From assembly GCF_001865675.1 (NCBI RefSeq), contig NZ_CP011319.1, positions 5,332,001 to 5,396,000 of the forward strand: a stretch of DNA of 64,000 nucleotides, in the 5' to 3' direction. The DNA is from Janthinobacterium sp. 1_2014MBL_MicDiv (GTDB taxonomy: Bacteria > Pseudomonadota > Gammaproteobacteria > Burkholderiales > Burkholderiaceae_D). Below the pieces are notes generated by a model that was not told the origin of the DNA, did not search any database, and saw nothing but the letters and a program-made list of their open reading frames with translations. The position numbers were made by a program, and so were the translations under genes. Of this stretch, positions 44,497-53,807 are shown piece by piece (position 1 is the stretch's first letter; every line of letters starts with the position of its first letter).

Positions 44497-45390
44497 ATGG
44501 AATTGCAGATCCGCAAATTGTCGAAAACCTACGCGAATGGCGTGGTGGCGCTGGACAACGTCTCGCTGACGATACCACCGGGCATGTTTGGCTTGCTGGG
44601 CCCGAACGGCGCCGGCAAGTCGACCCTGATGCGCACCCTGGCCACCTTGCAGGAATGCGATTCCGGCTCCGTCTTCTTCGGCGACTACGACGTGCTCGAC
44701 GACAAGGACGAGGTGCGCCGCATGCTGGGCTACCTGCCGCAGGACTTCGGCCTGTACCCGAAAGTGACGGCCTACGAGCTGCTCGACCACTTTGCCACCC
44801 TGAAAGGCCTGTCGCAGCGGGCGCGCCGGCGCGAAGTGGTCGACGGCCTGCTGCAGCAAACCAATCTGTTCGACGTGCGCCACCAGCGCCTCGGCAGTTT
44901 TTCCGGCGGCATGCGCCAGCGCTTCGGCATCGCGCAAGCCCTGCTGGGCGACCCAAGACTGATCATCGTCGACGAACCGACTGCCGGCCTCGACCCGCAG
45001 GAGCGCGTGCGCTTCCATAACCTGCTGTCCGACATCGGCGAAGACAAGACGGTGATCCTGTCGACGCACATCGTGTCCGACGTGGCCGACCTGTGCGCCA
45101 ACATGGCCATCATCAACAAGGGCCACTTGCTGCTGTGCGGCAAGACGCAGGAATTGATCGACGAAGTCAGCTACAAGATCTGGGCCCGCTTTGTCGACAA
45201 GAAGGAGCTGGCCAGCTTCCAGCAGCGCCACGCCGTCATTTCCACGCGCCTGCTGTCGGGCCGCACCCTGATCCACGTCTACAGCGACGAGGACCCGGGC
45301 GACGGCTTCGAGGAAGCCATCGGCGACCTGGAAGACCTGTATTTCGCCACCATTGCCGGGCGTCACCGCGTCGCCCCGCAGTGCGACTGA
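44497..45390 (+). CDS. ABC transporter ATP-binding protein (partner of the permease-peptidase)
   Basis: A 297-residue ATPase: Walker A GPNGAGKS at 35-42, the signature GSFSGGMRQRFG, Walker B LIIVDEPTAGLD and the switch STHIVSDVADL. A C-terminal extension (about residues 210-297) is typical of exporters of this type. It lies ten bases before the permease-peptidase fusion and almost certainly powers it. About 190 bp separate it from the upstream exporter pair, with a possible TACAAT -10 at 44424-44429. Confidence 0.93.
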   Translation: MELQIRKLSKTYANGVVALDNVSLTIPPGMFGLLGPNGAGKSTLMRTLATLQECDSGSVFFGDYDVLDDKDEVRRMLGYLPQDFGLYPKVTAYELLDHFATLKGLSQRARRREVVDGLLQQTNLFDVRHQRLGSFSGGMRQRFGIAQALLGDPRLIIVDEPTAGLDPQERVRFHNLLSDIGEDKTVILSTHIVSDVADLCANMAIINKGHLLLCGKTQELIDEVSYKIWARFVDKKELASFQQRHAVISTRLLSGRTLIHVYSDEDPGDGFEEAIGDLEDLYFATIAGRHRVAPQCD

Positions 45391-45400
45391 GGGGGCGGCC

Positions 45401-48400
45401 ATGTTTGCCATCGCCCGCTTTGAAGCGCGACAGCGGCTCAAGCTGCTGTCCACCTGGGTGTATTTCGCCATGTTCCTGGCCCTGTCCATGCTGTGGATGG
45501 CGGCCGCCGGCGGCGTCTTCAAGGAAGCGAGCGTCAGTTTCGGCGGCAAGTTCCTGATCAACGCGCCGCGCTCGCTGGCATTCACGTGCAGCCTGCTGGG
45601 CTGCTTCGGCGCCGTGGTGGTGGCCGCCATGATGGGCCGCTCGGTGCAGCAGGATTTCGAGTACGGCATGCAGCATTTCTTCTTCAGTGCGCCGATCAGA
45701 AAATACCAGTATGTTTTCGGCCGCTTTCTCGGCGCCTACCTGGTGCTGGCCGTGGTGTTTTCCAGCATCGTGCTGGGCGCCTGGCTGGGCGCCTGGCTGC
45801 CCGGCATCGATCCGGAACGGCTGGGGCCGCAGCGGGCGCTGGCCTACCTGATGCCGTATGCATTCACCCTGCTGCCCAACCTGTTCATCTTTGGCGCCAT
45901 CTTCTTCGTCATCGCCGCGCTGACGCGGCGCATGCTGCCCGTGTATATCAGCTCGGTGGTCATGCTGATCGGCTACCTGGTGGCGCCGTCGCTGGCGCGC
46001 GACCTCGACTACAAGACCCTGGCCGCCCTGATCGACCCCTTCGGCACGACGGCGCTGATACGCCTGACGGAATACTGGCCGAATGCGGAGCGCAATACGC
46101 GCCTGGTGACGCTGGAAGGCGTGTACCTGCTGAACCGCGCCATCTGGTCCGGCTTTGCCCTCGTGGCCTTGCTGCTCGGCTACTGGCGCTTCCACTTCCA
46201 TGCCTCACCCGACGCGGGCGCCTCGAAGCGCCACGGCGAGGGCGACGCCCCGCTGCGCCTGTCGAGCGCCTCGCTGGCGACGCAGGAAACGCCGGACTTC
46301 GCGCAACGCAACCTGGCTGCCCTGCTCGTCAAGCTGAGCTGGCTGAACCTGCGCGAAACCATCAAGAACATTTATTTTGTCGTCATCGTGCTCGCCGGCG
46401 TGCTGACCATGTATGCGGGCGCGCTCGACATGGGCTCCATGTATGGCACGAACACCTATCCGGTGACGGAAAAGGTGCTGGAAATGGTCAGCGCCTCGTT
46501 CGCCCTGTTCATGCTGGTGATCACCACCTTCTATGCGGGCGAGCTGGTATGGCGCGAACGCGAAGCGCGCATCCACCTGATGCTCGACGCCCTGCCCGTG
46601 CCGAACTGGCTGCCGCTGCTGTCGAAACTGTTTGCGCTGATCGGCCTGCAAGCCTTGCTGAGCCTGGTCATCATGCTGTGCGGCATGTCGATCCAGATCG
46701 TCAAGGGCTATTACCGCCTCGATCCCGGCCTGTACGTGGAGTCGCTGTTCCTGTCGCACCTGCCCTACTACGTGCTGATCGCCGTGCTGGCCCTGTTCTT
46801 GCAGGTATTGATCAATCACAAGTACCTGGCGTATTTCGCCATGATTTTGTACTACATCGCCAGCGTCAGCGTGGGCTCGCTGGGCCTGGGCGACCCGCTC
46901 TTGCTGTACGGCAGCACACCGGACTTCGTGTACTCGGCCATGAACGGCGCCGGCCACTATGTGCTGCGCGAGCGCTGGTACCTGCTGTACTGGAGCGGCG
47001 CGGCCGTGATGCTGATGGTGCTGTCGCTGCTGTTCTGGCCCCGCGGCGCGCAGGACAGCTGGCGCATCCGCCTGCGCCTGGCCCGCCATGCGCTGACGCG
47101 GCCCGTGCTGGCCAGCTTTGCCGCGGGCCTGCTGCTCTTCGTCGGCGCCGGCGGCGTGCTGTTCTACGTCTTCCACGTGGCCAACGACTACAAGTCCGAC
47201 TACGCGCGCGATGCGGACCGCGCCAGCTTCGAGCGCCAGTACCGCAAGTTTGCCGCCGCGCCGCAGCCGAAGGTGACCGACGTCAAGCTCGACGTGGCCA
47301 TCTACCCGGCGCGCCGCACCCTGGTCGTCAAGGGCCGCTACGTGCTGCAAAACAAGACCAGCTTGCCGATCAGCCAGATCCTCGTGCAGCAAGACCCGAG
47401 CGCCAGCATGCGCCTGCGCTTCGATGCGCGCGTGCATCCCGGCCTCGATGACGGCCAGCTGGGCTTTTACAGCTACCGCCTGGCCGCGCCGCTGGCGCCG
47501 GGCGCCACCCTGGGCCTCGATTTCGACATCAGCTACGCGCCGCGCGGCATCTTCGGCCTGGGCCAGGACACGCCCGTGGTGGCCAACGGCACCTTCTTCA
47601 CGAATGCCGTGCTGCCGCATATCGGTTACCAGGCGCAGCTGGAGCTGACGGACCCGCGCGACCGCAAGAAACACGGCTTGCCGGCGCGTGAACGGGCCCT
47701 GCCGCGCGACGATGCGAAGGGACTGGCCGAGAATTACGTCAGCAACGATGCCGACCGCATCAACTTCGACGCCACCGTCAGCACCGTCGACGGCCAGACG
47801 GCCATCGCGCCGGGCATGCTGGACAACGACTGGATCGCCAATGGCCGCCATTACTTCCATTACACGATGGAGCGGCCCATCCTGAATTTCTACTCGATCC
47901 AGTCGGCCCGCTATGCCGTCAGGCACGAACGCTGGCAGGATGTTGCCATCGACGTGTTTTACCATCCCGGACATGAGTACAACCTCGACCGCTTCGTGCG
48001 CGGCAGCAAGGAAGCGCTCGAGTATTACACGAAGCAGTTCGGCCCCTACCAGCACAAGGTGCTGCGCATCGTCGAGTTTCCCCGCTACGCCACCTTCGCG
48101 CAGTCGTTCCCGAACACCATCCCGTATTCGGAAGGACTGGGTTTTATCGCCAAGGTCGACGACAAGAATCCCAAGGACCTCGACTACCCGTTCTACGTCA
48201 CGGCGCATGAAGTGGCGCACCAGTGGTGGGCGCATCAATTGGTAGGTGGCAACACGCGGGGCGCCACCGTGCTCAGCGAGACGCTGGCCGAGTATTCGGC
48301 GCTGATGGTGATGAAGAAAACCGTGGGTCCGGCCAAGATGCGCCGCTTCCTGCGCTATGACCTGAATCAATACCTGTCGGGCCGCAGCAGCGAACGCAAG

Positions 48401-48979
48401 AAGGAATTGCCGCTGGCCGAGAATGAAAACCAGGCCTACATCCACTACCACAAGGGCAGCCTGGCCATGTATTTGCTGCAGGACATCATCGGCGAAGACA
48501 AGGTCAACGGCGTGCTGCGCGACTTGCTCGCCAGCTACGGCCAGAAAGGCCCGCCGTACGCGAGCGTGACGGCCCTGATCGACGGCTTGCGCAAGGTCAC
48601 GCCACCCGAGCAGGCTTACCTGATCGACGATCTGTTCGAGAAAATCGTGCTGTTCGACAACCGCGCCCTGTCCGCCACGGCCACCAAACGCAGCGACGGC
48701 AAGTATGCCGTCACCGTGAAGGTACAGGCGGGCAAGCTGATTGCCGGTGAGCAGGGAGAAGAACAGGATGCGCCGCTGCACGACCTGATCGAGATCGGCG
48801 TCGATGACGCGAATGGCCATCCGCTGCTGCGCGAACGCCAGCGCATGACGGCGCGCGAGGCCAGCTATACGGTGATCGTGAATGGACGGCCGGCCAAGGC
48901 CGGCATCGATCCCGACAATAAATTGATCGACCGCAAGCCGGACGACAATATGGTGACGGTCGACCTGGCCGAGCCCTGA
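45401..48979 (+). CDS. ABC-2 permease fused to an M1-type metallopeptidase domain
   Basis: A 1192-residue protein. The first 580 or so residues hold two blocks of membrane helices (for example TWVYFAMFLALSMLWMAAAG and PRSLAFTCSLLGCFGAVVVA). Another helix at about 570-600 (PVLASFAAGLLLFVGAGGVL) leads into a periplasmic domain of about 580 residues. That domain carries the zinc motif HEVAH at 936-940 (VTAHEVAHQWWAHQ) and the third ligand Glu in VLSETLAEYSALM. I do not see the usual M1 GxMEN exopeptidase motif; the matching area reads IPYSEGLGFI. The fusion suggests an exporter that handles or trims peptides at the outer face of the inner membrane. The physiological substrate is unknown. Confidence 0.9.
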   Translation: MFAIARFEARQRLKLLSTWVYFAMFLALSMLWMAAAGGVFKEASVSFGGKFLINAPRSLAFTCSLLGCFGAVVVAAMMGRSVQQDFEYGMQHFFFSAPIRKYQYVFGRFLGAYLVLAVVFSSIVLGAWLGAWLPGIDPERLGPQRALAYLMPYAFTLLPNLFIFGAIFFVIAALTRRMLPVYISSVVMLIGYLVAPSLARDLDYKTLAALIDPFGTTALIRLTEYWPNAERNTRLVTLEGVYLLNRAIWSGFALVALLLGYWRFHFHASPDAGASKRHGEGDAPLRLSSASLATQETPDFAQRNLAALLVKLSWLNLRETIKNIYFVVIVLAGVLTMYAGALDMGSMYGTNTYPVTEKVLEMVSASFALFMLVITTFYAGELVWREREARIHLMLDALPVPNWLPLLSKLFALIGLQALLSLVIMLCGMSIQIVKGYYRLDPGLYVESLFLSHLPYYVLIAVLALFLQVLINHKYLAYFAMILYYIASVSVGSLGLGDPLLLYGSTPDFVYSAMNGAGHYVLRERWYLLYWSGAAVMLMVLSLLFWPRGAQDSWRIRLRLARHALTRPVLASFAAGLLLFVGAGGVLFYVFHVANDYKSDYARDADRASFERQYRKFAAAPQPKVTDVKLDVAIYPARRTLVVKGRYVLQNKTSLPISQILVQQDPSASMRLRFDARVHPGLDDGQLGFYSYRLAAPLAPGATLGLDFDISYAPRGIFGLGQDTPVVANGTFFTNAVLPHIGYQAQLELTDPRDRKKHGLPARERALPRDDAKGLAENYVSNDADRINFDATVSTVDGQTAIAPGMLDNDWIANGRHYFHYTMERPILNFYSIQSARYAVRHERWQDVAIDVFYHPGHEYNLDRFVRGSKEALEYYTKQFGPYQHKVLRIVEFPRYATFAQSFPNTIPYSEGLGFIAKVDDKNPKDLDYPFYVTAHEVAHQWWAHQLVGGNTRGATVLSETLAEYSALMVMKKTVGPAKMRRFLRYDLNQYLSGRSSERKKELPLAENENQAYIHYHKGSLAMYLLQDIIGEDKVNGVLRDLLASYGQKGPPYASVTALIDGLRKVTPPEQAYLIDDLFEKIVLFDNRALSATATKRSDGKYAVTVKVQAGKLIAGEQGEEQDAPLHDLIEIGVDDANGHPLLRERQRMTAREASYTVIVNGRPAKAGIDPDNKLIDRKPDDNMVTVDLAEP

Positions 48980-48985
48980 CGAAAA

Positions 48986-49010
48986 ATGGCCGCCCTGGAC
49001 CGGCGGCCAT
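48986..49010 (+). terminator. hairpin after the permease-peptidase gene
   Basis: ATGGCCGCC-ctggacc-GGCGGCCAT forms a 9-bp stem eight bases after the stop. The following T-run is poor (TTGTC). Confidence 0.5.
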
Positions 49011-49038
49011 TGTCATGTCTCGATACCTCAGGCCACTG

Positions 49039-49422
49039 TCAGGCCGCGACGGCCCGCGTGGCGATGCTCACGCTGATGCCCATCTCCGTCAGGTGCTGCA
49101 TGTCGGCCAGGGTCAGGTCGAGCGGCGCATCGAGCGTATCGTCGCCGCGCAGCTCCAGCTGCAGTTCGGCCACGATGCGCGGCATGGTGAACGTGACGCC
49201 GCGCGAACGGCATTCGGCCAGGTAGCTGCGTATGCGCGAGGGCAAGACTTGCGACTTGGCCGCCTGCGCGATGATCACTTCGAAACCGGAATCGAGGTAG
49301 ACGCGGCCGCCTGCCTTGGCCTCGCCCTTGCGCCATTCGCGTTCGGGATCGGAAGGCAAGACTTCGAGGATGGATTTGAGCGTGGGGTCATCCCCATGCA
49401 CCGACAACTTGGCCATATTCAT
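49039..49422 (-). CDS. hypothetical protein
   Basis: A 127-residue cytosolic-looking protein beginning MNMAKLSVHGDDPTLKSILE. It has a basic middle (DPEREWRKGEAKAGG), IRSYLAECRSRGVTFTMP and an acidic C-terminal part (LRGDDTLDAPLDLTLADMQHL). No family is recognised. It has no operon partner, being convergent with the permease-peptidase gene. An in-frame ATG two codons later is an alternative start. Confidence 0.65.
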   Translation of the reverse strand: MNMAKLSVHGDDPTLKSILEVLPSDPEREWRKGEAKAGGRVYLDSGFEVIIAQAAKSQVLPSRIRSYLAECRSRGVTFTMPRIVAELQLELRGDDTLDAPLDLTLADMQHLTEMGISVSIATRAVAA

Positions 49423-49554
49423 ATTGCAAGACTTTCTAGTCAGGGCGCCGCCGACAGGGGCGCGATCATCAGACCGACAAGTCTACGCATGGACGACAAA
49501 TATGTCCACATGGCAATATTTAATATCAACTGTTAATTTGTGCTATATCAACAA

Positions 49555-49580
49555 CAGGCGGAACAAACCTGCTCCGCCTG
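49555..49580 (-). terminator. probable terminator of katA
   Basis: CAGGCGGA and TCCGCCTG pair across ten bases just after the katA stop on the minus strand. The T-run that follows is weak. Confidence 0.5.
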
Positions 49581-49589
49581 TGTCGTGGA

Positions 49590-51053
49590 TTACAGCGCTA
49601 CGCCGCGCGCCGCCAGCGCCGCCCGCACGCCGGCGCCATACGCGGCATCGGCCCGGTCGAAATGCCCGAGTTGACGCTGCAGGGTTTCCGCGCGCACCTG
49701 GCTCAACGGTCCTGCCAGGTTATCGAACAGGTTCTGTCTGGCCTGGGCCGACATCAGGCGGAACAGATTGCCTGCCTGCGTGTAATCATCTTCCGCGCCG
49801 CGGCCATCGTAGCGCGCCGCGCCGCCATCCAGCGCCAGCGCCGGCTCGCCATGGCCCAGGCCTTGCGGCTGCGTGCCTGCCGCCGCCACGTTCGCATAGT
49901 TTTGCGCCGCGCCGCCATTGCTGATCGCCATGCTGCCGTCGCGCTGCTGGTTATGGAAGGGGCAGCGGGCCGCATTCACGGGCAAGTGCTGGTGGTTGGT
50001 GCCGACCCGGTACAGCTGGGCGTCGTGGTAGGCGAACAGCCGGCCTTGCAGCATCTTGTCCGGCGAATACCCCATGCCCGGCACGGCGTTGGCCGGCGAA
50101 AACGCCGCTTGCTCGACTTCCGCATGGTAATTGTCGGGATTGCGGTTCAGCTCGAAAATCCCCACGGGCAGCAGCGGGAAGTCCGCATGCGGCCACACCT
50201 TCGTCAAGTCGAACGGGTTCCAGCCCGTGCGTTGCTCCCATGCATAAAGTTGCTCCTGCGTCGCCACCTGCAGCTTGACTTCCCACTGCGGGAAATCGCC
50301 GCGCGCGATGGCGCCGAACAGGTCGCGCTGGGCATAGTCGGGGTCGTCTCCCGCCAGACGGCCCGCTTCCGCCGCGGACAGGTTACGGATGCCCTGGCGC
50401 GTCTTGAAGTGCCATTTCACATACACGCGCTGGCCGTCGGCATTGATCAGGCTATACGTGTGGCTGCCGAAGCCATCCATGTGACGGTAGCCGTCCGGCG
50501 TGCCGCGGTCCGAGAACAGCATGGTGACCTGGTGCAAGCTTTCCGGCGCATGGCTCCAGAAGTCGAACATCATCTCTGCCGATTTCAAATTGCTGCGCGG
50601 ATCGCGCTTTTGCGTGTGGACGAAATCGGGGAACTTGATCGGGTCCTTGATGAAGAACATCGGCGTGTTATTGCCGACCAAATCCCAGTTGCCCTCTTCC
50701 GTATAAAAGCGCACGGCGAAACCGCGCGGGTCGCGTTCCGTGTCGGCACTGCCGCGCTCGCCGCCGACCGTGGAAAAGCGGGCGAAGGTGGCCGTCTGCT
50801 TGCCCACTTCGGCAAACAATTTCGCCTTGGTGTAGCGCGAGATGTCATGCGTGACGGTAAAGGTGCCGTAGGCGCCCGAGCCTTTCGCGTGCACGACGCG
50901 CTCGGGAATGCGCTCGCGGTTGAAATGCTGGAGTTTTTCGATCAGGTGGAAGTCTTGCAGCAGCAAGGGGCCGCGGGGGCCGGCGCTGATGGAATTCTGG
51001 TTGTCGGCGACGGGAATGCCCGAGGCGGTGCTGAATGGCGACTGTTGGCTCAT
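49590..51053 (-). CDS. katA: monofunctional haem catalase
   Basis: A 487-residue small-subunit catalase that splits hydrogen peroxide. The active-site His is H55 in ERVVHAKGSGAYGTF, the distal Asn is in DLVGNNTPMFFI, and the proximal haem-ligand Tyr is in GRLFAYHDAQLYRVG. RFSTVGGERGSADTERDPRG is also typical. The start has AAGGAA seven bases upstream. There is no flavodoxin-like C-terminal extension, so it is the small (clade 3-like) type. A TATCGA-g-TCGATA dyad lies about 75 bases upstream and may be a regulator site. Confidence 0.97.
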   Translation of the reverse strand: MSQQSPFSTASGIPVADNQNSISAGPRGPLLLQDFHLIEKLQHFNRERIPERVVHAKGSGAYGTFTVTHDISRYTKAKLFAEVGKQTATFARFSTVGGERGSADTERDPRGFAVRFYTEEGNWDLVGNNTPMFFIKDPIKFPDFVHTQKRDPRSNLKSAEMMFDFWSHAPESLHQVTMLFSDRGTPDGYRHMDGFGSHTYSLINADGQRVYVKWHFKTRQGIRNLSAAEAGRLAGDDPDYAQRDLFGAIARGDFPQWEVKLQVATQEQLYAWEQRTGWNPFDLTKVWPHADFPLLPVGIFELNRNPDNYHAEVEQAAFSPANAVPGMGYSPDKMLQGRLFAYHDAQLYRVGTNHQHLPVNAARCPFHNQQRDGSMAISNGGAAQNYANVAAAGTQPQGLGHGEPALALDGGAARYDGRGAEDDYTQAGNLFRLMSAQARQNLFDNLAGPLSQVRAETLQRQLGHFDRADAAYGAGVRAALAARGVAL

Positions 51054-51128
51054 GACTGCTTTTCCTTCGTTGTTGGCTGATGAAATCAGTGTAACGAGTG
51101 CAATAACAAAGGAAAAGCTAATTGATTT

Positions 51129-51141
51129 TATCGAGTCGATA
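51129..51141. promoter_or_regulatory. 13-bp dyad upstream of katA
   Basis: TATCGA-g-TCGATA is a perfect palindrome in the katA / DsbA-like intergenic region. A LysR-type regulator such as OxyR is a natural candidate to bind here, but the site does not match the long E. coli OxyR consensus. Confidence 0.35.
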
Positions 51142-51159
51142 GGTATTTACAATGTCAAC

Positions 51160-51816
51160 CTACACAGCGCAGCCGGCGGCGCCGCACGCGCCACCGAGCT
51201 GCGCCTGCCACTTCGCCGGCTGGCCCAAAAAGCCCCCGATATCGATCACGGACAGCTTGCCTGCGCCATCGTCGAGCACGAACGTGGGGAAGCCCTGGCC
51301 GCCCACCTGCGCCAGCAGGGCGCGGCTGGCGGCGATATGCCGCTCGGTGGCGGCGCCAGCCTGCCGCGCATACGCGGCGTCGAAGGCGGCGCCGTCCAGG
51401 CCCAGCTGCTGCGCCAGCAGCACCAGCACGGGCAGGTCGGCGATGCGCAAGCCTTCGACGTAATGGGCGCGCTGCAGGCGGTGCAGCATGTCCAGGCCCT
51501 TGCCGGCCAGGTCTTGCGCGGCCAGGATGGCCGTGATCGGCGGCTCGGAATCCATCGTGGCCGTGGTGTCGTTCAGCAAGCCGTTCAGGTAGGCGTCGCC
51601 AAACGGCTGGCCCGACAGCTGCTCGATGCGCCGGTCATGCGGCAGCACATAGCCGCGCCATTCGGGCGTGATCTGGCGGCGATTGCTGCCCGTCATCATG
51701 CCGCCGCCGTGCAACGCCACCGTCAGGCCGGGCACGGCGCGCGCCGCCTCGACCAGCGGCGCGGCGCCATAGCACCAGCCGCACAGGGGATCGAAAATGT
51801 AATGCAGCACAGGCAT
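51160..51816 (-). CDS. DsbA-family (FrnE-like) thioredoxin-fold protein
   Basis: A 218-residue protein with the redox motif CGWC at 12-15 (IFDPLCGWCYGAAP). The rest fits the DSBA-like fold with an inserted helical domain and the cis-Pro region GGQGFPTFVL. There is no signal peptide, so it is a cytosolic oxidoreductase or isomerase of the FrnE type. The ATG at 51816 has AAGGA at good spacing; the Met at 51840 overlaps the upstream gene and is less likely. It lies 17 bases after the metallo-hydrolase-fold gene, in one operon. Confidence 0.9.
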   Translation of the reverse strand: MPVLHYIFDPLCGWCYGAAPLVEAARAVPGLTVALHGGGMMTGSNRRQITPEWRGYVLPHDRRIEQLSGQPFGDAYLNGLLNDTTATMDSEPPITAILAAQDLAGKGLDMLHRLQRAHYVEGLRIADLPVLVLLAQQLGLDGAAFDAAYARQAGAATERHIAASRALLAQVGGQGFPTFVLDDGAGKLSVIDIGGFLGQPAKWQAQLGGACGAAGCAV

Positions 51817-51833
51817 GGCGACGTCCTTGCTGC

Positions 51834-52703
51834 TTACCATTTCATTTCACCCTTGGCGACCTTCGCGCTGGTTTCCAGCGCGCCATCGAGGCCCAGCGCC
51901 GGATAGTGCTGCTTCATCGCTGCGATCAGCGCGTTGGAATTGGCGGCCTTCGCCGTTTCCGCCTCGAACGTCACCAGGTAGTCGCGCGTAAAGCCGATGC
52001 TGTCCGGCGTCATGGGCGAGCCCACCTTGAAGTGGCCGGGCACGACGGTCACTGGCTTCAGCGCGGCGATGCCATCGAGGGTCTTGAGCCAGTCCTGGCG
52101 CGATTGCAGGCTTTGCGTATCGGCCGTCCACACGTGCAAGTTACCAAACAGCACCACGCCGCCGACGACAGCCTTGATCGACGGGATCCACACATAGGTG
52201 CGCGACGGCGTCGGGCCGGCGATGTCCAGCGACTGGCCTTCCAGCGTGATGCGCTGGCCCTTCAGCGCTTCCGGGATGACGATGGCGTGCGGCGCATTGT
52301 CTTTCAGGATCGGGCCCCAGTAGGCGACCTTGGCGTCGGCCTTGCGGCGGATTTCCGCCACGGTTTCCGGCGTGGCAACGATTTTTGCCTGCGGGAACGC
52401 AGCCTTGATCACGTCGAGGCCAAAGTAAAAATCAGGGTCGCTGTGGCTGATGTAGACCGTCGTCAGTTTCTTGCCGCTGGCGCGGATCTTTTCCACCAGC
52501 TTTTGCGCTTCGGCGCGCGAGAATTGCGCGTCGATCAGCACGGCGTCATGCTTGCCGGCCACCAGCACGGAAGCGACGGGGAAGATGGCCGCTTCGCCCG
52601 GGTTGAACACGTCCAGGGTCAATGGGGCGCTGGCGGCGGCCGAGGCGGCGCCGGCGGCAAACACGGTGGCAACAAGAATGCTGGTAATGGATTTGGAGAA
52701 CAT
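51834..52703 (-). CDS. metallo-beta-lactamase-fold protein with a degenerate metal motif
   Basis: A 289-residue protein with a signal peptide (SILVATVFAAGAASAAASA) and the MBL fold (AVLIDAQFSRAEAQKLVEKI). The usual HxHxDH metal motif reads SHSDPDFYFG, so two of the three histidines are missing. A later His is kept in VVPGHFKVG. Metal binding or activity may be altered or use other residues. The family is common in this group but its function is unknown. It is followed by the DsbA-like gene and preceded by a LysR gene on the same strand. Confidence 0.88.
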   Translation of the reverse strand: MFSKSITSILVATVFAAGAASAAASAPLTLDVFNPGEAAIFPVASVLVAGKHDAVLIDAQFSRAEAQKLVEKIRASGKKLTTVYISHSDPDFYFGLDVIKAAFPQAKIVATPETVAEIRRKADAKVAYWGPILKDNAPHAIVIPEALKGQRITLEGQSLDIAGPTPSRTYVWIPSIKAVVGGVVLFGNLHVWTADTQSLQSRQDWLKTLDGIAALKPVTVVPGHFKVGSPMTPDSIGFTRDYLVTFEAETAKAANSNALIAAMKQHYPALGLDGALETSAKVAKGEMKW

Positions 52704-52790
52704 GATGCGCCTTCACAAGAAGTTGGGATGACTGCATCTTACGTTGCTCAATCCGGTAGAAAAACCCGGAATTTCGCAATAGTTTGTTGC

Positions 52791-53711
52791 TTAAATCGGT
52801 GCAATCAACAACTGTTCAGCCACCGCGCGCAGCCACTGCCCTGCCAGCGCGCCATCCCACACGAGCAGCACCTGCTCGCTGCAGTCGACGGCATCGGCCA
52901 CCTCGACGCCCAGCAAATCGTGTGCGCGCACGGCGAAGTCCGGCAGATAGGCCAGCGCCCGGCCGGACTGCACATAAGCGAGCAGCAGCTGCACGTCGTC
53001 GCTCCAGTAGCGGATGGTCCGCCCGGCCGTGCCGTGCCAGCCATCGGCGTGGCGGCCCCGCTCCTCGCCGCACAGCAGGGAATGCGTGGGACTGGCGAAT
53101 ACATGGCGCAAGACCTCGTCCAGGCTGCAGGGCACGCAGGCGGCCGCCGCCGGCACGCCGTGCGCCAGCGCATGCGAGCGCCCGGCCGCCAGCCGCATGC
53201 GCATGCTGCCCAGCGCCGTGCATTGCCAGCTGGCGGGCCAGTCGCCGCCACGCTGGGCGATGGCTTCCTGCGTCACCAATGCCGCATGGCAATCGCCGCG
53301 CGCCAGGGCCGCCAGGGCCGCATCCTCGAAGGCGGGCTGCAGGCGCAGGCTGGCCTGCGGATAGGCGTCCAGCGCCGAGGCCAGCGCCGCCGCATGGCGC
53401 CACAGCAGCAGGGCCGGGCCGGCGATGCGGGCATCGATGGCGCCCCGCGCGCCCATCACATCGTGGCGCGCCTGCTCGGCCAGCGCCAGCAAGGGGCGCG
53501 CCCGCGCCAGCAGCAGGCGGCCGCTGTCGTTGAGCAGCAATTGCTTGCCGGCCCGGTCGAACAGCGGCGCGCCCACGGCGCCCTCCAGGCGGCGCAAGGC
53601 TTTCGACACGGCCGACGGCGTCACATGCAGTTCCAGCGCCGCCGCGCCCAAGGTCGGCTGGCGCGCGGCGCTGCAAAACACGCGCAGGTCGGCAAGGCTC
53701 ATGCTCATCAT
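52791..53711 (-). CDS. LysR-family transcriptional regulator
   Basis: A 306-residue regulator with the N-terminal winged helix (LADLRVFCSAARQPTLGAAALE, then HVTPSAVSKALRRLEGAVG) and a LysR substrate-binding domain. It ends GQWLRAVAEQLLIAPI. The effector is not predictable. It is on the same strand, 87 bp upstream of the MBL-fold gene, and is probably its regulator. Three clustered Met codons at the start leave a few residues of uncertainty. Confidence 0.93.
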   Translation of the reverse strand: MMSMSLADLRVFCSAARQPTLGAAALELHVTPSAVSKALRRLEGAVGAPLFDRAGKQLLLNDSGRLLLARARPLLALAEQARHDVMGARGAIDARIAGPALLLWRHAAALASALDAYPQASLRLQPAFEDAALAALARGDCHAALVTQEAIAQRGGDWPASWQCTALGSMRMRLAAGRSHALAHGVPAAAACVPCSLDEVLRHVFASPTHSLLCGEERGRHADGWHGTAGRTIRYWSDDVQLLLAYVQSGRALAYLPDFAVRAHDLLGVEVADAVDCSEQVLLVWDGALAGQWLRAVAEQLLIAPI

Positions 53712-53807
53712 GATTTCCAGACAGGATACAAAAAGTGAAAAATGGTTGCTGTACCGTTCATGATACCGCCCCTATCATCGTGGCATTCCAACTCTTCGTT
53801 CAAAGCC

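Noticed and set aside
46205..48820. An 871-codon open frame antisense to the permease-peptidase gene
   Set aside because: Shadow frame. The sense strand has membrane helices and the HEVAH zinc motif, while the antisense shows only low-complexity Arg/His/Gln sequence.
51105..51155. Classic OxyR site before katA
   Set aside because: The ATAG/CTAT half-site spacing of the E. coli consensus does not fit. Only a short TATCGA dyad remains, listed with low confidence.
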